Shown here in pieces: positions 37,853 to 47,264 of a DNA stretch of 64,000 nt; positions within the stretch are counted from its first letter, which is position 1; each line of letters begins with the position of its first letter. This DNA comes from Vagococcus sp. CY52-2 (GTDB lineage Bacteria; Bacillota; Bacilli; Lactobacillales; Vagococcaceae). The stretch covers positions 1,116,001-1,180,000 of the forward strand of contig NZ_CP093384.1 in assembly GCF_022655055.1 (NCBI RefSeq), read 5' to 3'. The position numbers and the translations under genes were made by a program. The notes beneath the pieces are model-generated. The model saw only the letters and a list, made by a program, of their open reading frames with translations, made no database searches and was not told the origin of the DNA.

Positions 37853-40279
37853 TTATCTGAATTCAATGTTTAACTCATTAACTAACGCTTTTTCTATCTT
37901 CTTCATAACAGAAACCACTTCGTCTTCAACTAAAGTTGAGTCGTCATTTTGGAATACAAGAGAGTAAGCAAGAGATTTTTTCCCTTTACCCAATTTTTCT
38001 CCTTTGAATAAATCAAACAGATGAATAGATCTTAAGTTTTTACCACCATTTGCTTCAATAACGTCCACAATTTGTTGATATGTCACTGCTTCGTCCACTA
38101 ACAAGGCGATATCACGTTTAATTGATGGGTATTTACCAACTTCTTTATAAACATTATCTTCTGGAACAAATTCAAATAATTTATCTAAGTCAATTTCAAC
38201 AACATATGTTTCTTTTAAATCCATATCTTTAGAAAGTTTAGGATGGATTTGTCCAACAAATCCAACGCGAGTTTCACCTACTAAAATATCTGCTGTGCGT
38301 CCTGGATGCATCTCTTTTAGTGTTTGATTTGGTTGATAAACCACTTCATTTTCAAGTCCTAAGAAGCTAATTAATGATTCAACAATACCTTTCATTGTAT
38401 AAAAATCAACTACTTCTTGTGATTCTTTCCAGTCTTTTTTACGAGAAACACCTGTCATCGCCATACCTAAATGAGTTGTTTCTTTAGGTAAATCTGATTT
38501 ATCATACCAATTAAAGACATGACCTATTTCGTAAAATGCTACACCATTTGCTTTTCTCGCGACATTATAAGAAACATCTTTAAGTAAGCCATTAATTAAA
38601 CTTTGACGTAAGACTGAATGTTCTTCACTCATTGGAAAATCAAGTTCAACAATGTCTTCTGAATTTTTCGTATCTAGTTTAAATTGAACAGCTGATTCAG
38701 GGGACATTAACGCATAGCTAATCGCTTCAGTTAATCCTTTTCCTTCTAATAATGATCTAATATGACGAGTCATTTGTTGTTTAAATGATAATTTACCTGG
38801 TAATGAGGCACCACTTGGCAAAGTAGATGGTAAGTTGTCATAGCCGTAAATACGAGCAACTTCTTCAATCAAATCAGCTGGAATCTTAATGTCCCAACGT
38901 CTTAATGGGATTGTGACATCAAATGTTTCAGCACTTAATGACACATCAAATCCTAATTGTAAGAAGATTTTTTCTACATCCATTGCTGATAACTCAGTTC
39001 CTAATGAACGATTGATTTTCTCTAAGGTGATGGAGATAGTTGGTTCTGTTGGAACACTTGATTCAACAAGAGCTTCACCTGTCACAATCGTACCACCACC
39101 AAGTTCAGCGATTAAGTTGGCAGAAAATTCACTAGCTTGACGAATCACAGACCAATTAATTCCACGTTCAAAGCGACGGCTCGATTCACTTGATAAAGCT
39201 AGTCTTCTTGCTGTACGACGAACGCGAGTTGGGTTGAAAACAGCTGTTTCTAATGCAATCGTTGTGGTATTATTTGTGATTTCAGTATTTTCTCCACCCA
39301 TTACACCAGCTAAAGCGATGGCTTTTTTACCATTTGTAATCACTAAATCTTCAGTAGTTAATTCTCTTTCAACTCCGTCTAAGGTTGTCAACTCTTCCTT
39401 GTCTGTTGCACGGCGAACGTAGATTTCTTTTGAATCAAGTTTATCATAATCAAACGCATGTTGTGGTTGACCAAATAATAATAAGGTATAGTTTGTTACG
39501 TCGACAATATTATTAATCGGGCGAATGCCTTCATTCATCAAACGAGTTTGTAACCACATTGGGCTTTCTTTAATTGTGACATCTTTAATGATTTTCATAC
39601 CATAAGATGGCACATCTTCTTCATCTTCCAATCTGATTGATACATAACTTTCAACTGGTTCATCTGGATTTTCATTGATTGTCACCGTTGGTAACGTGAT
39701 ATCTTTGTCATAAATCGCGGCTACTTCATAAGCCACCCCTAGCATGCTTAAAGCATCGGCTCTGTTTGGTGTGACAGATAATTCAATAATCGCATCATCC
39801 ATTTCCAAATATGGGAATACTGGTTGACCTGGTACTGCATCTTCTGGTAAGAAATAAATCCCTTCAGCGTATTCTTTTGGCACCACACTGTCTGAATAAC
39901 CTAATTCTTGTAATGAACAAATCATACCTAATGACACTTCACCACGCATTTTACCTTTTTTAATTTTGACATTTCCAGTAATACGTGAATTTGGTAAAGC
40001 CACAATCACTTTTTTGCCTGCCGTGATATTTGGCGCACCACAAACAATTTGATACAACTCTTCTTCGCCAACATCTACTTGGCAAATTGATAGGTGATCA
40101 CTATCTGGATGAGGAACACATTCTTTAACGTCTCCAACAACAATTTTTTTCAGTCCTTCTTCAGGGATCGTCACATCTTCTACTTCAATACCTGAACGAG
40201 ACATTTTATCTGCTAATTGATTTACATCAATATCTTTTACATCAACTAATTCTTGTAACCATTTATATGATACTAGCAT
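37853..40279 (-). CDS. pheT: Phenylalanyl-tRNA synthetase beta subunit
   Basis: 808 residues. N-terminal tRNA-binding (EMAP-like) domain (about 40-150; [24 protein letters not shown]), B3/4 editing domain (about 210-390), B5 domain, catalytic-like core, and C-terminal ferredoxin-fold anticodon-binding domain (about 715-808; [14 protein letters not shown]). It forms the alpha2-beta2 enzyme with PheS. RBS AAGGGG. It follows pheS by 6 bp and is under the T-box leader. Confidence 0.96.
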   Translation of the reverse strand: MLVSYKWLQELVDVKDIDVNQLADKMSRSGIEVEDVTIPEEGLKKIVVGDVKECVPHPDSDHLSICQVDVGEEELYQIVCGAPNITAGKKVIVALPNSRITGNVKIKKGKMRGEVSLGMICSLQELGYSDSVVPKEYAEGIYFLPEDAVPGQPVFPYLEMDDAIIELSVTPNRADALSMLGVAYEVAAIYDKDITLPTVTINENPDEPVESYVSIRLEDEEDVPSYGMKIIKDVTIKESPMWLQTRLMNEGIRPINNIVDVTNYTLLLFGQPQHAFDYDKLDSKEIYVRRATDKEELTTLDGVERELTTEDLVITNGKKAIALAGVMGGENTEITNNTTTIALETAVFNPTRVRRTARRLALSSESSRRFERGINWSVIRQASEFSANLIAELGGGTIVTGEALVESSVPTEPTISITLEKINRSLGTELSAMDVEKIFLQLGFDVSLSAETFDVTIPLRRWDIKIPADLIEEVARIYGYDNLPSTLPSGASLPGKLSFKQQMTRHIRSLLEGKGLTEAISYALMSPESAVQFKLDTKNSEDIVELDFPMSEEHSVLRQSLINGLLKDVSYNVARKANGVAFYEIGHVFNWYDKSDLPKETTHLGMAMTGVSRKKDWKESQEVVDFYTMKGIVESLISFLGLENEVVYQPNQTLKEMHPGRTADILVGETRVGFVGQIHPKLSKDMDLKETYVVEIDLDKLFEFVPEDNVYKEVGKYPSIKRDIALLVDEAVTYQQIVDVIEANGGKNLRSIHLFDLFKGEKLGKGKKSLAYSLVFQNDDSTLVEDEVVSVMKKIEKALVNELNIEFR

Positions 40280-40285
40280 TTATCT

Positions 40286-41332
40286 CTACCCCTTTACCTT
40301 AAATTGTTCTAAGAATCTGACGTCATTTTGATAGAAATAACGGATATCATTGACACCATATTTCAACATTGCGACTCTATCAGGTCCTAATCCAAAAGCA
40401 AATCCACTGTATTCACTTGAATCAATGCCTGACATTTCAAGAACGCTTGGATGCACAATGCCTGCTCCAAGAATTTCAATCCAACCAGTGTGTTTACATA
40501 CGTTACAGCCTTTACCACCACATTTGAAACAGCTAATATCCACCTCAACTGATGGCTCTGTAAATGGGAAGTAACTTGGTCTTAGACGGATATGACGATC
40601 TTCCCCGAATAATTTTTTAAGTAACACTTCAAGCGTTCCTTTTAAGTCTGCCATTGTGATATGTTTATCAACAACTAATCCTTCAATTTGATGGAATTGA
40701 TGACTGTGAGTGGCATCATCACTATCACGTCGGTAAACTTTCCCTGGACTAATCATACGAAGTGGTGCTTTTGAAAAATCATGTTTTTCCATCGTACGTG
40801 CTTGAATAGGCGAGGTATGCGTACGTAATAACATATCATCTGTAATATAAAATGAATCTTGCATATCACGAGCTGGGTGATCTTTAGGTAAGTTCATTCT
40901 CTCAAAGTTGTAGTAATCTTTTTCAACTTCGTAGCCTTCAATAATTTCATAACCTAGACCTAAAAAAACATCTTCAATTTCTTGCATCACTTGCGTTAAG
41001 ATATGTGGTGTACCAGTACTTGATACTTTACCCGGTAAAGTCACATCAATCGTTTCATTTAATAACGCCTGATTAAGTGCTTCTTCTTCAAGTTCTTGTT
41101 TTTTCTCATCTATTTGTGTGGATAATACATCTCTAATTTCATTAGCCAAACTTCCGACAACTGGTCGCTCTTCATTTGATAAATCTTTCATTCCACGAAG
41201 TATTTCTGTCATACTTCCTTTTTTTCCCATTACCTCAACCCGTATGTTATTTAAATGGTCTAATGTTTCCACTTGCGCAATCTTTTCAATAAAATCTTTA
41301 CGTAGTGATTCCAATCTTTCTTTGATTTCCAT
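40286..41332 (-). CDS. pheS: Phenylalanyl-tRNA synthetase alpha subunit
   Basis: 348 residues from ATG 41332; AAAGG lies 8 bp upstream, whereas the in-frame ATG at 41341 overlaps the RBS. N-terminal coiled coil (about 1-85), class II motifs 2 and 3 ([40 protein letters not shown]), PDHPARD motif, and four Cys in [16 protein letters not shown]. It charges tRNA-Phe. First gene of the pheST operon. Confidence 0.95.
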   Translation of the reverse strand: MEIKERLESLRKDFIEKIAQVETLDHLNNIRVEVMGKKGSMTEILRGMKDLSNEERPVVGSLANEIRDVLSTQIDEKKQELEEEALNQALLNETIDVTLPGKVSSTGTPHILTQVMQEIEDVFLGLGYEIIEGYEVEKDYYNFERMNLPKDHPARDMQDSFYITDDMLLRTHTSPIQARTMEKHDFSKAPLRMISPGKVYRRDSDDATHSHQFHQIEGLVVDKHITMADLKGTLEVLLKKLFGEDRHIRLRPSYFPFTEPSVEVDISCFKCGGKGCNVCKHTGWIEILGAGIVHPSVLEMSGIDSSEYSGFAFGLGPDRVAMLKYGVNDIRYFYQNDVRFLEQFKVKG

Positions 41333-41357
41333 TTGTTTCATCCTTTCTTAATCCAAC

Positions 41358-41591
41358 AAAAAAGACACCATTCCTTTATGAAAAGGAACGATGTCTCGTG
41401 GTACCATCCAATTTTTATGCTAAAAGCATCTTTATTTGTTAACGATGATAATAATCACCGGTTTGATAACCAAACAACTAAGGAAGTGAACTTCGTCTAG
41501 ATTTTTCACAGTTTGCTTTCAGTCTTTGACAAACCTCCCTGAGCGAGAAAAATACTAAATTACTCGTTTCCGTAAACGTTTTTTACTATAT
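41358..41591 (-). promoter_or_regulatory. T-box leader of pheST (Phe-specific)
   Basis: On the minus strand stem I carries CAGGGAGG (AGGGAG-type element), followed by a candidate specifier TTC (41488-41490) within GAAGTTCACTTCC, and the T-box sequence TGGTACCACG (41397-41406). A terminator stem (41364-41376 / 41383-41395) with a T6 run follows. Uncharged tRNA-Phe would stabilise the antiterminator and switch on pheST. Confidence 0.93.
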
Positions 41592-41597
41592 GTCTAA

Positions 41598-41626
41598 AGT
41601 GTACAAGAAATAAAATGGTCCGTCAA
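41598..41626 (-). promoter_or_regulatory. pheST promoter
   Basis: -35 TTGACG (41621-41626) and -10 TACACT (41598-41603), 17-bp spacing, just upstream of the T-box. Confidence 0.75.
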
Positions 41627-41634
41627 GATGATTC

Positions 41635-41961
41635 TTACATCCATTTTTCTCCCCAGCTTTGAACTTCATTCATAACAGAACGTAACGCTTCTCCTTTTTC
41701 AGTTAAAGAATAATCAATGCGTTTTTTCTCTATAGGGTGTTCATCTCGTGTTATAATTCCCTTTTCTTCCAATTCTTTCAATCGCTCAACCAACACTCGG
41801 TCACTAACATCTGGTATTTTATTAGCTAACTCAACAAATCGCTGTGTGCCATCCTCTAGTAATACATCAATAATCAAACCATTCCATTTTTTACCTAACA
41901 TATCAAATGTTTTTTCAAATTTTGGACAAAGTTCAAATTGTCTTTTCTCACAAGAATTCAT
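41635..41961 (-). CDS. HxlR-family transcriptional regulator
   Basis: About 108 residues from ATG 41961 (RBS GAGGAGG, 6 bp). HxlR pattern: LCPKFEKTFDMLGKKWNGLIIDVLLEDG, RFVELANKIPDVSDRVLVERLKELEEKGIITRDEHP, VDYSLTEKGEALRSV-type C terminus. Three Cys sit in the N-terminal arm region; some family members sense thiol-reactive compounds through such Cys. No divergent target gene is adjacent, so the target is unknown. Confidence 0.85.
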   Translation of the reverse strand: MNSCEKRQFELCPKFEKTFDMLGKKWNGLIIDVLLEDGTQRFVELANKIPDVSDRVLVERLKELEEKGIITRDEHPIEKKRIDYSLTEKGEALRSVMNEVQSWGEKWM

Positions 41962-42046
41962 AAACTGCCTCCTCACCATCAACTATCAATTTTTATACGA
42001 TATCTTCTAGTATAAAACAATAAGCTGACAAATACTATCTGTCAGC

Positions 42047-42547
42047 TTACAAATGTACCACTTTAGAATACTCAGCGGCTTTTAATTTTACTTTTTTAAA
42101 CAATGGTTTAATAACTTCTTCACAGGCACAATATTTATCAACCAGTGTGACAATATAGCTTTCTTTATATTTAGGTGGTGCAATTGTCGCACCAAACATA
42201 TGCTTAATAATGATATCTTCTTCTAATGGTGAGATATCTGTTAATTTTTTGGCATTTTCTAAAGCAATACGCGGATGAACATAAGCATGTGTGCCTTCGC
42301 CCATTTTTTGTTCACGCCAATCATAGAAAAATAAATCATGAAGTAAGCCTGCTCGAGCAGTCGCCCTAACATTTCCACCCCATTTTTTTGCGAGTTTGTA
42401 ACTCTTATAAGATACTTGAATCGAATGTTCTAAACGGTTTGAGTAATGATGTTGTGTGTATTTTTTTAAACTTTGAACGTCATCTGTATAAATTAAATCT
42501 TCAACAAGTTCTAAGTAAGCAGTATCTTCTTGCCAATTTAACGACAT
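42047..42547 (-). CDS. HD-domain phosphohydrolase-like protein
   Basis: 166 residues with the HD pattern: H in RLEHSIQVSYKSYKLAKKWG, HD in AGLLHDLFFYDW, a further H in EGTHAYVHPRIAL, and IIIKHMFGATI. Such small HD proteins are metal-dependent phosphohydrolases of unknown substrate. It stands between an rRNA/tRNA methylase gene and an HxlR regulator, apparently as its own unit with RBS AGAAAG. Confidence 0.8.
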   Translation of the reverse strand: MSLNWQEDTAYLELVEDLIYTDDVQSLKKYTQHHYSNRLEHSIQVSYKSYKLAKKWGGNVRATARAGLLHDLFFYDWREQKMGEGTHAYVHPRIALENAKKLTDISPLEEDIIIKHMFGATIAPPKYKESYIVTLVDKYCACEEVIKPLFKKVKLKAAEYSKVVHL

Positions 42548-42663
42548 TTACTATCACTTTCTTTCTTAAACAATAACTTTATCAATCGTTTCATGATAAC
42601 AATATATCAGTTATTTTTTAAAAAACATATCAAAAAACATGACTTTAATAAATTTATAATAAT

Positions 42664-43455
42664 TTAAAAGTGAAACATAACAATCCCAGCAGCAACTGCG
42701 ACATTTAACGACTCTGCTTGGCCTTTCATTGGAATGTACACTTTTTTATCAACTTGTGATAAGACTTCCTGTGACACGCCTTGGCCTTCATTCCCCATAA
42801 TAATAGCAATTGATTCTGTTAGCTTTAATTCTTTAAAAGACATCGCAGTATCATCTAATGCTGTTGCAACTGTTAAAATATGTCGCATTTTTGCCTGTAC
42901 TATCCATTTATCTAACGCAACATTAGTCACAATAGATACATGAAATTGACTGCCTTGTAATGCTCGTTGCACTTTTGATTGATAGACATCTACGCATCCT
43001 TCACTTAATATAACTTGATCAAAACCAGCTGCATCTGCTGTTCGGATCATCGTTCCCACATTTCCAGGATCTTGCACATGATCTAAAACTAAGATTTTTT
43101 CCCCAAATCCTGTTAATTCTTCTGACTTTTTCATAATCGCGATAATTTCTTGTGGTGTTGGTAATTCAGATAGTTGCTTTAATATCCCATCAGTTACAAC
43201 AACCAATTGTTCCTCTGATACCTTTGATAGAATAGACTTATATTTTAATAATCCATCATCAGTTGTAATCACGCAATCAATCAACCCATTATTTTCTAAA
43301 GCTTCCTGAACAGAATGCTCTCCTTCTAAAATATATTGATTGGTTATATCACGATACTTCTTTTTATGTAATTTCTTGGTTTCTTTTACCCATTGATTGG
43401 TCAAAGATTCGATTCGCTTCATATCTATATTCATTCCTCTCAATTCTGGATTCAT
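42664..43455 (-). CDS. TrmH/SpoU-family RNA 2'-O-methyltransferase (YsgA-like)
   Basis: Up to 263 residues; the real start is probably an internal ATG (43434 or 43422) because no RBS precedes the first ATG while AGAGGA sits just before 43434. N-terminal RNA-binding domain (LEGEHSVQEALEN), then the SPOUT knot: LVLDHVQDPGNVGTMIRTADAAGFDQVIL, IIMGNEGQGVS, VYIPMKGQAESLNVAVAAGIVMF. It methylates a ribose in rRNA or tRNA. Divergent from acyP. Confidence 0.88.
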   Translation of the reverse strand: MNPELRGMNIDMKRIESLTNQWVKETKKLHKKKYRDITNQYILEGEHSVQEALENNGLIDCVITTDDGLLKYKSILSKVSEEQLVVVTDGILKQLSELPTPQEIIAIMKKSEELTGFGEKILVLDHVQDPGNVGTMIRTADAAGFDQVILSEGCVDVYQSKVQRALQGSQFHVSIVTNVALDKWIVQAKMRHILTVATALDDTAMSFKELKLTESIAIIMGNEGQGVSQEVLSQVDKKVYIPMKGQAESLNVAVAAGIVMFHF

Positions 43456-43537
43456 TATATCAGATTTTTTATTTGTTTAACCCCTTTATCATTAAAAATT
43501 GTATAATAGAATAAAAAAACACAAAGGAAGTGATTAA

Positions 43538-43813
43538 ATGAAAATTTCTATGATCGTTCATGGTCGAGTTCAAGGTGTCGCGTTTCGTTATATGACAAAG
43601 ATAGTCGCTGATGAGTTAGGGGTTTATGGAATTGTCCGTAATTTAGATGACGGTGGTGTTTACATCGAGGCGAACGGAGATAAATTAGCTGTTCAACAAT
43701 TTATTGAAGAAGTAAAAAAATCACCTGCTCCGATGGGAAACGTAACAAACTACTCGATTGATTTTGAGCCAAGTTTTAAAGAGCATCATCAATTTAACGT
43801 TGTTTATTCTTAA
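43538..43813 (+). CDS. acyP: Acylphosphatase
   Basis: 91 residues. The phosphate-binding loop VHGRVQGVAFRYMTK and the catalytic Asn in GIVRNLDDGGVYIEANG are intact. It hydrolyses acylphosphates. The C-terminal FNVVYS matches the family end. RBS AAGGAAG. It lies upstream of yidC with a 92-bp gap, a conserved Firmicutes arrangement next to a TrmH gene. Confidence 0.94.
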   Translation: MKISMIVHGRVQGVAFRYMTKIVADELGVYGIVRNLDDGGVYIEANGDKLAVQQFIEEVKKSPAPMGNVTNYSIDFEPSFKEHHQFNVVYS

Positions 43814-43905
43814 ATTATTTCTATAAAATAATTGAATTATAGCGAAAAATTCGATATAGTAATGCTTGTGTAGATTTATGAAGATTATAGTAAAGGAAGA
43901 AATAA

Positions 43906-44823
43906 ATGAAAAATTTAAAACGTTGGATGATTGGTTCTGGACTGTTTGGATTATTAATCTTTTTATCCGGATGTGTAAAGACCGACTCAACAGGTGCTCC
44001 TACAGGCGAGGGATTCGTCTATAATGTATTAGTAAAACCCATGAGTCATTTGATTACCTTCTTTGCAGAGAATTGGGGATTAGGATTTGGTTGGTCAATT
44101 ATCTTATTAACGATGATCGTTCGATTAATCATTTTACCACTTGGTTTAAGCCAAATGAAAAAATCAATGATTCAACAAGAAAAAATGGCAGCGATCAAAC
44201 CGCATATGGATGTTATTAATGAACGTATGAAAACTGCCACATCACCAGAAGAAAAAATGGCAGCACAACAAGAACTACAACAATTTTATAAAGATAATGA
44301 TATCAATATTATGGGAGGAATTGGGTGTCTACCCTTATTGATACAAATGCCAATTTTTACAGCACTATTCTTTGCTGCAAAAGTGACCCCTGGTATTTCT
44401 GAATCTGTGTTCTTTGGAATAAATTTAGGGAAACCTAGTTTAATTTTAGTGGCATTAGCTGGTATTAGTTACTTTTTACAAAGTTACATCAGTATGATTG
44501 GGATGAGTGATGAACAGAGAAAACAAATGCGAATGATGACGTATCTGTCTCCTCTTATGATTATTTTCTTCTCATTCAAAGCTCCTGCTGGTGTGACATT
44601 GTATTGGGTTATTGGTGGTATCTTTAGTTGCATCCAATCATTGATTACTAACCTATATCATAAACCAAAAGTAAAAAAAGAAATTGCTGAACATTTTGAA
44701 AAAAATCCAGTGAAAGTGGTTAAATCAGCTGTTAAGCCAACACCAAAAAAACAGAATACACCGAAAAATAAGATTACTACAAATAACAGTGGACGTAATC
44801 AAGGCAAACAAAATAAAAAATAA
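43906..44823 (+). CDS. yidC: Membrane protein insertase YidC/OxaA (lipoprotein form)
   Basis: 305 residues. Lipoprotein signal ending FLSGC (Cys23), five membrane segments, the Arg in the first core helix (TMIVRLIILPLGLSQMKKSM), the cytoplasmic helical hairpin (EKMAAIKPHMDVINERM...EEKMAAQQELQQFYKDNDI), GCLPLLIQMPIF, and a Lys-rich C-terminal tail. It inserts and folds membrane proteins. The basic tail, able to contact ribosomes, resembles the YidC2 type. RBS AAAGGAAG; terminator follows. Confidence 0.94.
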   Translation: MKNLKRWMIGSGLFGLLIFLSGCVKTDSTGAPTGEGFVYNVLVKPMSHLITFFAENWGLGFGWSIILLTMIVRLIILPLGLSQMKKSMIQQEKMAAIKPHMDVINERMKTATSPEEKMAAQQELQQFYKDNDINIMGGIGCLPLLIQMPIFTALFFAAKVTPGISESVFFGINLGKPSLILVALAGISYFLQSYISMIGMSDEQRKQMRMMTYLSPLMIIFFSFKAPAGVTLYWVIGGIFSCIQSLITNLYHKPKVKKEIAEHFEKNPVKVVKSAVKPTPKKQNTPKNKITTNNSGRNQGKQNKK

Positions 44824-44829
44824 GACTAG

Positions 44830-44866
44830 AACTGATGAAAACTTCCTGTTTTTCATCAGTTTTTTT
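44830..44866 (+). terminator. Terminator of yidC
   Basis: 12-bp stem AACTGATGAAAA (44830-44841) / 44850-44861, then TTTTT. Confidence 0.9.
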
Positions 44867-44907
44867 ATACGTTACTCTATTAATGATCTTTTTCTTTAAA
44901 TTATTAG

Positions 44908-44936
44908 TTGCAATGATACTTTTTAAATGATATACT
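44908..44936 (+). promoter_or_regulatory. Promoter of the small gene at 45004
   Basis: -35 TTGCAA (44908-44913), 17-bp spacer, -10 TATACT (44931-44936). Between it and the gene lie two near-identical 11-bp direct repeats TTTCGTTAYGA (44948-44958 and 44973-44983), 25 bp apart. Confidence 0.55.
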
Positions 44937-45003
44937 TATAAATGGAATTTCGTTATGAACGTTTTAGTTGCCTTTCGTTACGATTAAGAAAGGAGAATGC
45001 TAT

Positions 45004-45153
45004 ATGACATTCAATAACACTACAATAGAGTACCGTGTAACTTTAGACACTGAGTTAAACTTATTTATCGTTTTTCTAAAAGATGATGAAACTAAAATGG
45101 CTACTGGTACTACTATTCAAAACGCAGTACATGAATTACAAAAAATTGCATAA
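45004..45153 (+). CDS. Small conserved-looking protein of unknown function (49 aa)
   Basis: 49 residues from ATG 45004, chosen because AAAGGAG lies 8 bp upstream; a TTG at 44968 is in frame but overlaps regulatory repeats. The sequence is soluble and beta-rich in its first half (IEYRVTLDTELNLFIVFLKDDE) with a helical end (TTIQNAVHELQKIA). I do not recognise a named domain. It has its own promoter and terminator, so it is likely a real small gene. A 7-codon ORF with a coupled RBS follows. Confidence 0.6.
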   Translation: MTFNNTTIEYRVTLDTELNLFIVFLKDDETKMATGTTIQNAVHELQKIA

Positions 45154-45167
45154 GGAGTAACGACCTA

Positions 45168-45191
45168 ATGGATGACACCAGTTCGTACTGA
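45168..45191 (+). CDS. Possible 7-codon ORF (MDDTSSY) coupled to the preceding small gene
   Basis: The upstream stop codon is part of TAAGGAG, a clean Shine-Dalgarno 10 bp before this ATG. The frame ends TGA at 45189-45191, just before the terminator stem. It could be a micro-peptide or simply chance. Confidence 0.2.
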   Translation: MDDTSSY

Positions 45192-45193
45192 AG

Positions 45194-45237
45194 AGCATTT
45201 ACCTTTTAATAACTATTAATGGTAAATGCTTATTTTA
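45194..45237 (+). terminator. Terminator of the small gene at 45004
   Basis: 10-bp stem AGCATTTACC (45194-45203) / 45221-45230, 17-nt loop, T-rich tail. Confidence 0.7.
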
Positions 45238-45279
45238 TTGCATAAAAAGAGAGACAAATTTTATTTTCTCTATAAAAAA

Positions 45280-45311
45280 GAAAAAATAAAAACCACTATT
45301 CTAAGTGGTTT
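45280..45311 (-). terminator. Terminator of the gene at 45319
   Basis: 8-bp stem AAACCACT (45290-45297) / 45304-45311, 6-nt loop, T-rich run on the minus strand. Confidence 0.75.
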
Positions 45312-45318
45312 AACTAAC

Positions 45319-45537
45319 TTAACTTCGACTATACCTATTCTTGTACACATAGGTTTCATCATCTACTGTCATCCCGTCCTCTTCTAGCGTTTTAATCAGA
45401 ACGAGATGAGTATCCTCAAACCTATCCCTCACAACAACGGTATTTTTTAAAATCAATTCTACTTCACCAATAACATGTTTCTCGTGAACGGTAGGGTAAT
45501 CAATAATCGAACCTATAGAAATTAATCCTTTAGACAA
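45319..45537 (-). CDS. Small DUF2187-like protein
   Basis: 72 residues. The core GSIIDYPTVHEKHVIGEVELILKNTVVVRDRF has the short beta-barrel look of DUF2187 (KOW/SH3-like) proteins common in Firmicutes, though the match is by eye only. The start appears to be TTG at 45537, with AAGGG about 11 bp upstream; no ATG is available nearby in frame. It has its own terminator. Confidence 0.55.
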   Translation of the reverse strand: MSKGLISIGSIIDYPTVHEKHVIGEVELILKNTVVVRDRFEDTHLVLIKTLEEDGMTVDDETYVYKNRYSRS

Positions 45538-45595
45538 ATTAAATCAATCCCTTCTTCTTTTATTATAGCACACTTTTAAAAAAGGAGTTTTTTAT

Positions 45596-45668
45596 AAAAA
45601 AAGAAACCAAAAATAAGACTGCTAAACTCTGACATATCATTGATACATCAAGGTTTAAACAGTCTTAT
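45596..45668 (-). terminator. Terminator with tmRNA-type position, now separated from ssrA
   Basis: On the minus strand the arms ATAAGACTGTTTAAAC (45653-45668) and GTTTAGCAGTCTTAT (45613-45627) enclose a 25-nt loop and are followed by a T-rich tail. It lies just downstream of the degenerate tmRNA 3' end at 45679-45689, where the original ssrA terminator would be expected. Confidence 0.65.
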
Positions 45669-45678
45669 CTTATTATTG

Positions 45679-45689
45679 GAATGGAGGCG
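45679..45689. repeat. Distal att-like repeat (degenerate tmRNA 3' end)
   Basis: GAATGGAGGCG followed by ATGGAGTAACTATCCCTAAAC, which aligns imperfectly with the tmRNA T-arm sequence at 47276-47300. Confidence 0.6.
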
Positions 45690-45931
45690 ATGGAGTAACT
45701 ATCCCTAAACCTCTAATTGATATTGATAGTTTTTATTATTATATATTTAAAATATTACACTTTTTTAAATGATTATTAAACATTATAAAATACTAACCGT
45801 ATTCTATTAGCCTTCATTAACACAAAAAAATTAATATCATATAATGAAAAACAAACTAATATCTATCAAAAATCAAGATAGAACATCATTTAATATTATT
45901 CTTTTTACATTGTAAAACCTTTATGAATAAT

Positions 45932-47017
45932 TTATCCTCCAATAGTAGTATATTTTTTGGGTAATTTTTCTATTAGCTTATCTATTTTATTTTGGAATTG
46001 TTTCATAGTCCCATACATTAAAATATTATAAAGAGACGTAAATTCTTTCTTGTCTTTATATAATCTTATTTTACTAACATTAGCTATGTAAAAATCGTAA
46101 GTTTCCGATAACTCTAATTCTAATTCTTTATTGGTCAGTTGAAGTTTTCTTTGAACATCAATAATTGAAGCTTTTATATAAGAAGTATCGATATTATATT
46201 TATGAATATTTATATAATCAGGATCAGAATTTCCCACTCCAGTTAATTCTAAAACTAAAGAAGCTAGTAAGCAATGTAAAGACTGATGTAGATTGTTTTG
46301 TGATTCATATATATCGGATTGATAGAGAAGATTACTACAGGCCGCACCATAATTTAACTCTATTAAATTTCCTCTAAAAGTTTTTTCTGAAACAAATATT
46401 GCGATTTCCTCATTAGCTTTTCCAGAATTCAGATAAGGTAATACTGTTAGAGGAGTAACTGTAAAATCTTTAGATCCATTTTTGTGTGTCCAAATAATTA
46501 GGTCGTATTTATCTACTATTCTTTGCCCTTTTTTAGTTAAATGCCATGATGGAGATAATCGATGAGCATACTCACTTTCAGATATATTATCTATAATTCT
46601 TTGTATAAGTTCACTCTTGTTACCAGACATTTTTAAATTATTTAGCTTTAAAATATTTTTTAAATCTATAACTTTTAGAGATATCAAAGATTCAGATGGA
46701 GTAGCTGTTCGAATAAAATTATGATGTTTTAATTTAGTAATCGATGTATTTGTATTTATATTATATGTTGCTGCAAAATATTGAGGTGGAAGACTACTTT
46801 GTTTTTTATTAGATAGCCACTCAATTAATAAAATTTCTCCAACTTTTAACCCATCTAATAAAAGTGAATCAGGATAATAATTATTTTGATTTATATAATT
46901 ACTTTCTATATAGGAAGATATATTGTTAATATTTTCCTGTTTATTTTGAGTTTGTGATTCCTTTTTTTTAGAATTTTTTGTATTTCTTTTTTTAGGATTT
47001 ATATTTTTTTCTTGATT
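45932..47017 (-). pseudogene. SAP-domain protein frame without a start codon; needs a -1 shift from the preceding ORF
   Basis: The reading frame is open from just after a TAG at 47018-47020 to TAA at 45932-45934 (361 codons) with no ATG in its first 110 codons and no SD near the TTG at 46687. It codes for a Lys/Asn-rich linker, a stretch LLDGLKVGEILLIEWLSNK, a SAP-type helix-extension-helix (SLKVIDLKNILKLNNLKMSG...SELIQRI), and a C-terminal helical region. SAP motifs usually bind DNA. A -1 shift in the A7 run at 47004-47010 would fuse it to the membrane-anchor ORF, giving about 395 residues. It may be a frameshift mutation or a slippage-controlled gene. Confidence 0.6.
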
Positions 47018-47118
47018 CTAAAAAAGTAAATAAGAAAACTAATAATCATTATGAGTACAGAAATATGGGGTAAAGCTATAGCTAAAATAATCAATAAGAT
47101 AATAACTACCCAAGTCAT
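46999..47118 (-). CDS. Small membrane protein (39 aa), possible N-terminal anchor of the SAP-domain protein
   Basis: ATG at 47118 with a strong RBS (AAAGGAG, 7 bp). 39 codons, almost entirely hydrophobic (MTWVVIILLIILAIALPHIS...), ending FRIKKKI and TAA at 46999-47001. The hydrophobic length allows one long or two short membrane segments. The last codons contain a seven-A run where a -1 slip enters the long SAP-domain frame. Alone it resembles small hydrophobic peptides. I favour its being the N-terminal part of the larger gene. Confidence 0.55.
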   Translation of the reverse strand: MTWVVIILLIILAIALPHISVLIMIISFLIYFFRIKKKI

Positions 47119-47143
47119 AAAATCGCTCCTTTTTAAATAAGAA

Positions 47144-47177
47144 TATCAAAAAAGACACTAGCTTTATAGTGTCTTTT
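47144..47177 (-). terminator. Terminator downstream of ssrA, inside the inserted segment
   Basis: 11-bp stem AAAAGACACTA (47150-47160) / 47167-47177, 6-nt loop, T6 on the minus strand. A second hairpin without T-run (arms AGTTTGTTTCA/TGAAACAAACT) lies nearer to the tmRNA, at about 47225-47251. Confidence 0.85.
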
Positions 47178-47264
47178 ATAAGATTATTTTTAATAAATTC
47201 ATTATTTCCTTTTTTTACATCATTAGTTTGTTTCATCATTTGAAACAAACTGATCTTACTATCA

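Noticed and set aside
44948-44983. CRISPR-like or iteron array from the TTTCGTTAYGA repeats
   Set aside because: Only two copies with one mismatch; at most a regulatory direct repeat. No CRISPR array was seen anywhere in the window.
45679-45720. Second tRNA-like or functional tmRNA end
   Set aside because: Only the last acceptor-strand bases are intact; the T-arm is decayed and no 5' half is present, so it is treated as an att remnant.
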